Part shown: positions 7,001 through 8,206 of the stretch, piece by piece
How positions within the stretch are numbered: the stretch's first letter is position 1
How the letters are laid out: each line of letters begins with the position of its first letter
The notes under the pieces: model-generated
Databases searched by the model: none
Seen by the model: only the letters and a program-made list of their open reading frames with translations
What the model was told of the DNA's origin: nothing
Translations under genes and position numbers: made by a program
NCBI GenBank assembly: GCA_014728975.1
Contig: WJKQ01000148.1
Coordinates: forward strand, 1-8,206
Length of the DNA stretch: 8,206 bases
Direction: 5' to 3'
Source: Candidatus Peregrinibacteria bacterium
Lineage (GTDB): Bacteria; Patescibacteriota; Gracilibacteria; UBA1369; LOWO2-01-FULL-3

Positions 7001-8206
7001 AATTGATGGATAAACTGGATATAATCGCAAATTTACCAAGGGAAGTTTTAACGTGGAGGAATCTTGAGTCCAAATATGCCAATCAGATAATTTGTTATCT
7101 GGATGCCATTATGCAGTTTACCGGCGGATATATGAGGAAACAACAAAAGACTGTGGAAGCGTGGATGAAAGCTGTCGAAGATGTTATAAGAACTTTTAAA
7201 GACTGGAAGCTTATTTTGGATTTAATGGTGGAATACCAGGTGTCTTGTGATCAATGCAAAAATGACAGATTCAGTAAGCTTGGTCTTTTAATGCAGCTTT
7301 TTGTGGCAATTCCCGACCCTCCGATAATTCCACTGCCAAAATGGCCCGATATTATTTTCGATATTTCACAAATTCAGACAGGAGTAAAAATAATCTGGCC
7401 CGATTTGGTATTTAAGCCCAAACCTATTGTTCTTCCAAATCTTCCTTATATTACATTTCCTGAAATTCCACTGCCTGATTTAATAATTGAACTTCCGGGT
7501 TTTGATATTCCCGACTGGATTTTGGATTTTCCAACATTCCTACTGCCGAATCTTCCAGATCTGCCGCCGCTTCCAATTCCCGATCTACCCGATCTGCCGA
7601 GACCTCCAAAAATTCCAAAACTTCCAAACCTTATTGCAGATCTAATTGCTCAATTAAAGCCAATTTTCAGGATTTTGTGTCTGCTTAAAAACGGTCTTGT
7701 TCCGGTCCCGGAAGCAAGTCTGGCAACCGAGGTCGAGACTTTGACTCAGCCAACTGTGCAGGTCGTTCTTCCGATAATAAAAAATCTTGGAATGCAGATG
7801 CCGGCAATTCAATATGATTATGTTGAACAAATAAGAGTTAATGCAAAGATGAATTTTGGTATCGATACCAGTTTTATTTATGCGATCGTCAGAGAGGGTG
7901 CTGAAATAATGAACAATCGGGTAGAGGAACTGGTAAATAATATAAATAAGTATACCGGACTCCCCTGGCAGAGGGTAATTGACAATATTATTAATAAAGC
8001 TCTTGAGGAAATTGAAAAATCAGTTACGGAAACTATTGAAGAAACCGTGGAGGAATCGGAGGAAAGCGCCCAGGGGGCTGTAGATGAAACGGCAGATGCC
8101 TCGGCAGGCGCTGGTGAAGTAAGATTCTATGGGATCCAAAATAATATTGAAAATTTTAGCGCTATTATCAATGAATATTCAAATAAATATACAGAGGAAT
8201 TGAAGA
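1..8206 (+). CDS. Giant multidomain surface/adhesin-like protein, partial at both ends
   Basis: One reading frame (codons start at base 1) is open across all 8,206 bases: 2,735 complete codons plus one base, with no stop and with neither the true start nor the true stop present. Length, biased codon use and recognisable domains leave no doubt that it is coding. Modules in order are an unknown N-part, one Ig-like domain, a Glu-rich segment, four Ig-like domains, an unknown beta-rich part, three FG-GAP-type repeats, a DUF11-like domain, an Asp-rich calcium loop, a Cys/Gly/Pro block, a helical Cys-containing part, a P-x-L-P array and a helical acidic tail. These families are normally extracellular in bacteria, so I infer a secreted or surface-anchored adhesion protein. 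The signal peptide and anchor, if any, lie outside the window, and no convincing transmembrane helix is visible inside it. No catalytic motif was recognised. Domain order resembles giant proteins of Peregrinibacteria-type CPR bacteria (recollection, not searched). Confidence 0.96.
1060..1368 (+). other. Ig-like domain 1, Big-1/invasin type (residues 354-456)
   Basis: About 100 residues of alternating beta pattern. It has the Big-1 hallmark of a strand, then ADG, then a strand ending in a V-x-V-like pattern (KADGIDQFSVKVLG, residues 374-387), followed by SDGEAKFKFISTGNVGTAFI (419-438), the usual 'G-x-A-x-F-x-F/V ... G-x-A-x-I-x-A' ending of these domains. The family forms rod-like stalks in invasin/intimin and other bacterial surface proteins. 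This copy is cut off from the other four Ig-like domains by the long Glu-rich segment. Assignment is from motif reading only. Confidence 0.7.
1408..1980 (+). other. Glu-rich low-complexity segment (residues 470-660)
   Basis: By count, 87 of the 180 residues from 481 to 660 are glutamate (48%), interspersed mainly with Val, Ile, Leu, Gly and Pro and almost no basic residues except a patch near 549-559. Runs of three to five Glu recur throughout. Such a segment is expected to be disordered or a highly charged helix, to hold the flanking domains apart, and possibly to bind divalent cations weakly; these roles are inference. On the DNA level the coding strand is extremely purine-rich (GAA/GAG/GGA/GTG codons), so both strands show strong asymmetry. 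The segment ends in the motif EEWEEYF (654-660) and a probable helix to about residue 695. Confidence 0.9.
1450..1557 (+). repeat. Three tandem copies of a 36-bp (12-residue) in-frame repeat
   Basis: Bases 1450-1485, 1486-1521 and 1522-1557 are three head-to-tail copies of a 36-base unit. Each begins with GAAGAATTGGAAGGT and encodes a 12-residue unit: EELEGLEEEEVE, EELEGLEEEGME, EELEGMEEEGVV. By eye, copies 1 and 2 differ at 3 bases and copies 2 and 3 at 4 bases. Because the unit is a multiple of three, gain or loss of copies would keep the frame and change only the length of the acidic segment. The DNA-level identity points to recent slippage or recombination rather than protein-level convergence. 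Confidence 0.92.
2128..2451 (+). other. Ig-like domain 2 (residues 710-817)
   Basis: First of four consecutive Ig-like domains after the acidic segment. It shows the typical MTADGESLMMLNVSISDENG start (721-740: the ADG turn, then a long strand and an 'xDxxG' turn), then beta strands ending in VATVYLRAGTVAGPFTVYAE (773-792), the 'G-x-A-x-V-x-L ... A-G-x-x-x-V-x-A' ending of Big-1-type domains. It is followed by a loop with Asp, Asn and Thr that joins domain 3. Expected role: stalk or spacer on the cell surface. Confidence 0.75.
2455..2838 (+). other. Ig-like domain 3 (residues 819-946)
   Basis: Begins with a strand and a turn containing ANNQSKTNLNFTLKDKFGNI (833-852). The 'L/V-x-D-K-F/Y-G-N' element is a frequent Big-1/invasin signature between the second and third strands. 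The domain closes with GHADVDLYSNDEAGEINIIA (892-911). It is about 25 residues longer than its neighbours because of an acidic, probably helical insert at 915-936 (EFIEAGKNWEEI and flanks). Otherwise it is a rod module like the adjacent domains. Confidence 0.65.
2842..3147 (+). other. Ig-like domain 4 (residues 948-1049)
   Basis: About 100 residues with the pattern VSLEIIPDALSIPADGDSTI (950-969), which contains the PADG turn that opens Big-1-type domains. A beta-rich centre follows, then EANVKFRSSTLAGEPEILIE (1016-1035) as the closing strands. It joins domain 5 through a short linker ending in LPGEP (1049-1053). Together with domains 2, 3 and 5 it makes a continuous rod of four modules. Confidence 0.68.
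3151..3462 (+). other. Ig-like domain 5 (residues 1051-1154)
   Basis: Opens with GEPVEIELSSSADTIYSDGI (1051-1070) and continues with VVLKARLLDKYENLADTNNN (1073-1092), the clearest 'V-x-L-x-A-x-x-x-D-x-Y-x-N' Big-1/invasin signature in the protein. It closes with a glycine-rich GGDISGEANIIAD (1128-1140). This is the last Ig-like module before the sequence changes character near residue 1155. Confidence 0.75.
3463..4560 (+). other. Unrecognised beta-rich region between Ig-like and FG-GAP modules (residues 1155-1520)
   Basis: About 365 residues that I cannot assign. The text is not low-complexity and reads as folded, mostly beta. Notable stretches are FSPRALYISLLGGNFGTLSV (1167-1186), SGQVQAVSSVTATP (1197-1210), a segment rich in KIDN/GRIYIND turns (1317-1330), SFIIYDRGEVLAHIYYNQDF (1349-1368) and a helix-plus-glycine stretch ending in GFRGNNKHMLLFSGGN (1454-1469). 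The only cysteine is C1410. Its place directly before the FG-GAP repeats suggests that part of it may form the first blades of the same propeller, or a separate ligand-binding domain; both ideas are inference. Confidence 0.5.
4567..4980 (+). other. Three FG-GAP/VCBS-type repeats with calcium loops (residues 1523-1660)
   Basis: Three Asp/Asn loops of the form D-x-N-x-D-G-x-x-D-[DN]-[IL]: FDYNGDGMDDILLAYEDG (1529-1546), IDVNNDGYDDLIVGSK (1579-1594) and TDMNQDGCDDLVLSDSAG (1633-1650). They are spaced 50 and 54 residues apart, as expected for propeller blades. The Asp/Asn side chains in such loops bind calcium in the integrin-alpha/VCBS family. Each is followed by a 'G-x-V-x-x-x-x-N' strand (for example GNVRVFYNQN, 1650-1659). 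A full propeller needs more blades; a degenerate further loop may lie at 1712-1718. Bacterial FG-GAP proteins are usually extracellular and often bind ligands or partner cells. Confidence 0.85.
5353..5655 (+). other. DUF11-like (conserved repeat) domain (residues 1785-1885)
   Basis: The stretch VDIGDKINYVITLENSGAYV (1796-1815) matches the DUF11 hallmark 'G-D-x-[IV]-x-Y-x-[IV]-x-[IV]-x-N-x-G'. It is followed by NLILSDLTP (1817-1825), corresponding to the 'V-x-[IV]-x-D-x-[IL]-P' strand, and by ITVPANGKRTIKYTMTVE (1863-1880), the 'I-x-x-G-x-x-x-x-[IV]-x-[FY]-x-x-x-V' end. This is an all-beta module common in cell-wall and surface proteins. An odd feature is a Cys pair four residues apart (C1837, C1842) in the central loop that could form a disulphide. 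An acidic linker (1724-1745) separates it from the FG-GAP repeats. Confidence 0.8.
5656..5997 (+). other. Linker region after the DUF11-like domain (residues 1886-1999)
   Basis: No family recognised. It starts with a beta-like continuation of the DUF11-like module (to about residue 1907), contains a short segment VLTYLYSTGLNAKGYSILN (1915-1933) and then becomes acidic and probably flexible (SEGSDALDDDYENQF, 1939-1953; PGEEDEFEVPSELEKQ, 1976-1991). It leads straight into the Asp-rich loop. Confidence 0.45.
6004..6036 (+). other. Thrombospondin-type-3-like calcium loop (residues 2002-2012)
   Basis: The motif DQDYDGIPDSW places Asp at 2002, 2004, 2006 and 2010, with Gly at 2007 and Trp at 2012. 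This is the 'D-x-D-x-D-G-[IL]-x-D-x-[WY/E]' pattern of thrombospondin type 3 and related bacterial surface repeats, whose Asp residues bind calcium. Only one copy is present, placed between an acidic linker and the Cys/Gly/Pro block, so it may act as a calcium-rigidified hinge. Confidence 0.75.
6106..6420 (+). other. Cys/Gly/Pro-rich block of unknown family (residues 2036-2140)
   Basis: Begins with LLRCSGGGCLPIPYNYAFLA (2037-2056) and continues with many Gly, Pro, Phe and aliphatic residues. Five cysteines lie at 2040, 2045, 2106, 2117 and 2130, including the pairs C-x4-C and C-x10-C. Composition differs sharply from the acidic modules: it is nearly devoid of charge and moderately hydrophobic, although too rich in Pro and Gly for a standard transmembrane helix. 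The paired cysteines suggest disulphides in an exported protein (inference). A low-complexity Ser/Thr/Asp/Gly linker follows (about 2145-2190). Confidence 0.6.
6601..7305 (+). other. Helical region with paired cysteines (residues 2201-2435)
   Basis: Long amphipathic helices are apparent: NWIDKQTDEIYNKLLDL (2203-2219), a Lys/Glu/Trp-rich helix at about 2277-2306, another at 2320-2343 and further ones at 2354-2412. Cysteines lie at 2308 and 2318 between helices, at 2365, and as a C-x-x-C motif in VSCDQCKNDRF (2414-2424). The pattern suggests a helical hairpin or bundle whose turns are fixed by disulphides or, less likely, a metal site. It directly precedes the Pro-rich array. I do not recognise a named family. 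Confidence 0.6.
7312..7626 (+). repeat. Pro-rich P-x-L-P array (residues 2438-2542)
   Basis: Twenty-nine prolines in 105 residues (28%, counted). The first half has spaced motifs such as PIIPLPKWPDIIF (2441-2453) and PKPIVLPNLPYITFPEIPLP (2473-2492). The second half tightens to proline every second or third residue, as in LPNLPDLPPLPIPDLPDLP (2515-2533) and PPKIPKLPNL (2535-2544). A repeating P-[DN]-L unit favours an extended polyproline-type or beta-like rod with one hydrophobic face. No cysteine is present in the array. At the DNA level the copies are degenerate (mixed CTT/CTG/CTA and CCA/CCG/CCC codons), so the array is old or under protein-level selection rather than recently duplicated. 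Confidence 0.9.
7624..8206 (+). other. C-terminal part of the fragment: helical and acidic, runs off the window (residues 2542-2735)
   Basis: After the Pro-rich array comes a hydrophobic helix-like stretch IADLIAQLKPIFRILCLLKN (2545-2564, with C2560), then a mixed region with PVPEASLATEVETLTQPTVQ (2568-2587) and a beta-like YDYVEQIRVNAKMNFGID (2605-2622). From about 2623 it becomes long amphipathic helix, including ALEEIEKSVTETIEETVEES (2667-2686), which looks coiled-coil-like. A small Ala/Gly/Asp-rich break at 2692-2705 precedes another helix that is cut by the window end. No family recognised. The hydrophobic stretch contains Lys and Arg and is not a convincing membrane anchor. Confidence 0.6.

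Noticed and set aside
7633..7692. Possible transmembrane anchor after the Pro-rich array
   Set aside because: The stretch is hydrophobic but short and is interrupted by Lys, Pro and Arg; it reads better as a buried amphipathic helix.

Overview
The whole window lies inside one gene. Frame +1 is open from base 1 to base 8206 with no TAA, TAG or TGA, giving at least 2,735 codons. Neither the start nor the stop of the gene is present. I see no intergenic space, RNA gene, mobile element, CRISPR array, promoter or terminator. All other ORFs are antisense or out-of-frame shadows of this gene.

The product is a fragment of a giant, acidic, modular protein that looks extracellular or cell-surface. In order (residues counted from base 1) it holds: an unrecognised mixed alpha/beta region (1-353); a Big-1/invasin-like Ig domain (354-456); a very long Glu-rich segment (470-660) that includes a 36-bp tandem repeat; four more Ig-like domains (710-1154); an unrecognised beta-rich region (1155-1520); three FG-GAP/VCBS-type calcium-loop repeats (1523-1660); a DUF11-like domain (1785-1885); a thrombospondin-type-3-like Asp loop (2002-2012); a Cys/Gly/Pro-rich block (2036-2140); a helical region with paired cysteines (2201-2435); a Pro-rich P-x-L-P array (2438-2542); and a helical, acidic C-terminal part that runs off the end.

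The DNA is AT-rich with A/T-ending codons preferred. Glycine is always encoded by GGN and TGA never occurs in frame, so the standard bacterial code fits and the UGA=Gly code of Gracilibacteria/Absconditabacteria does not. Enormous surface proteins combining Ig, FG-GAP and DUF11 modules with LPxLP tracts are, from memory, typical of Candidate Phyla Radiation bacteria, Peregrinibacteria in particular. That placement is an inference without a database search; Omnitrophota or another lineage with giant surface proteins is possible.

The likely role is adhesion to, or contact with, another cell or surface. The Ig domains and the acidic and proline segments would act as stalk and spacers, and the calcium-loop modules as folded, calcium-stabilised units. 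No enzymatic domain was recognised.
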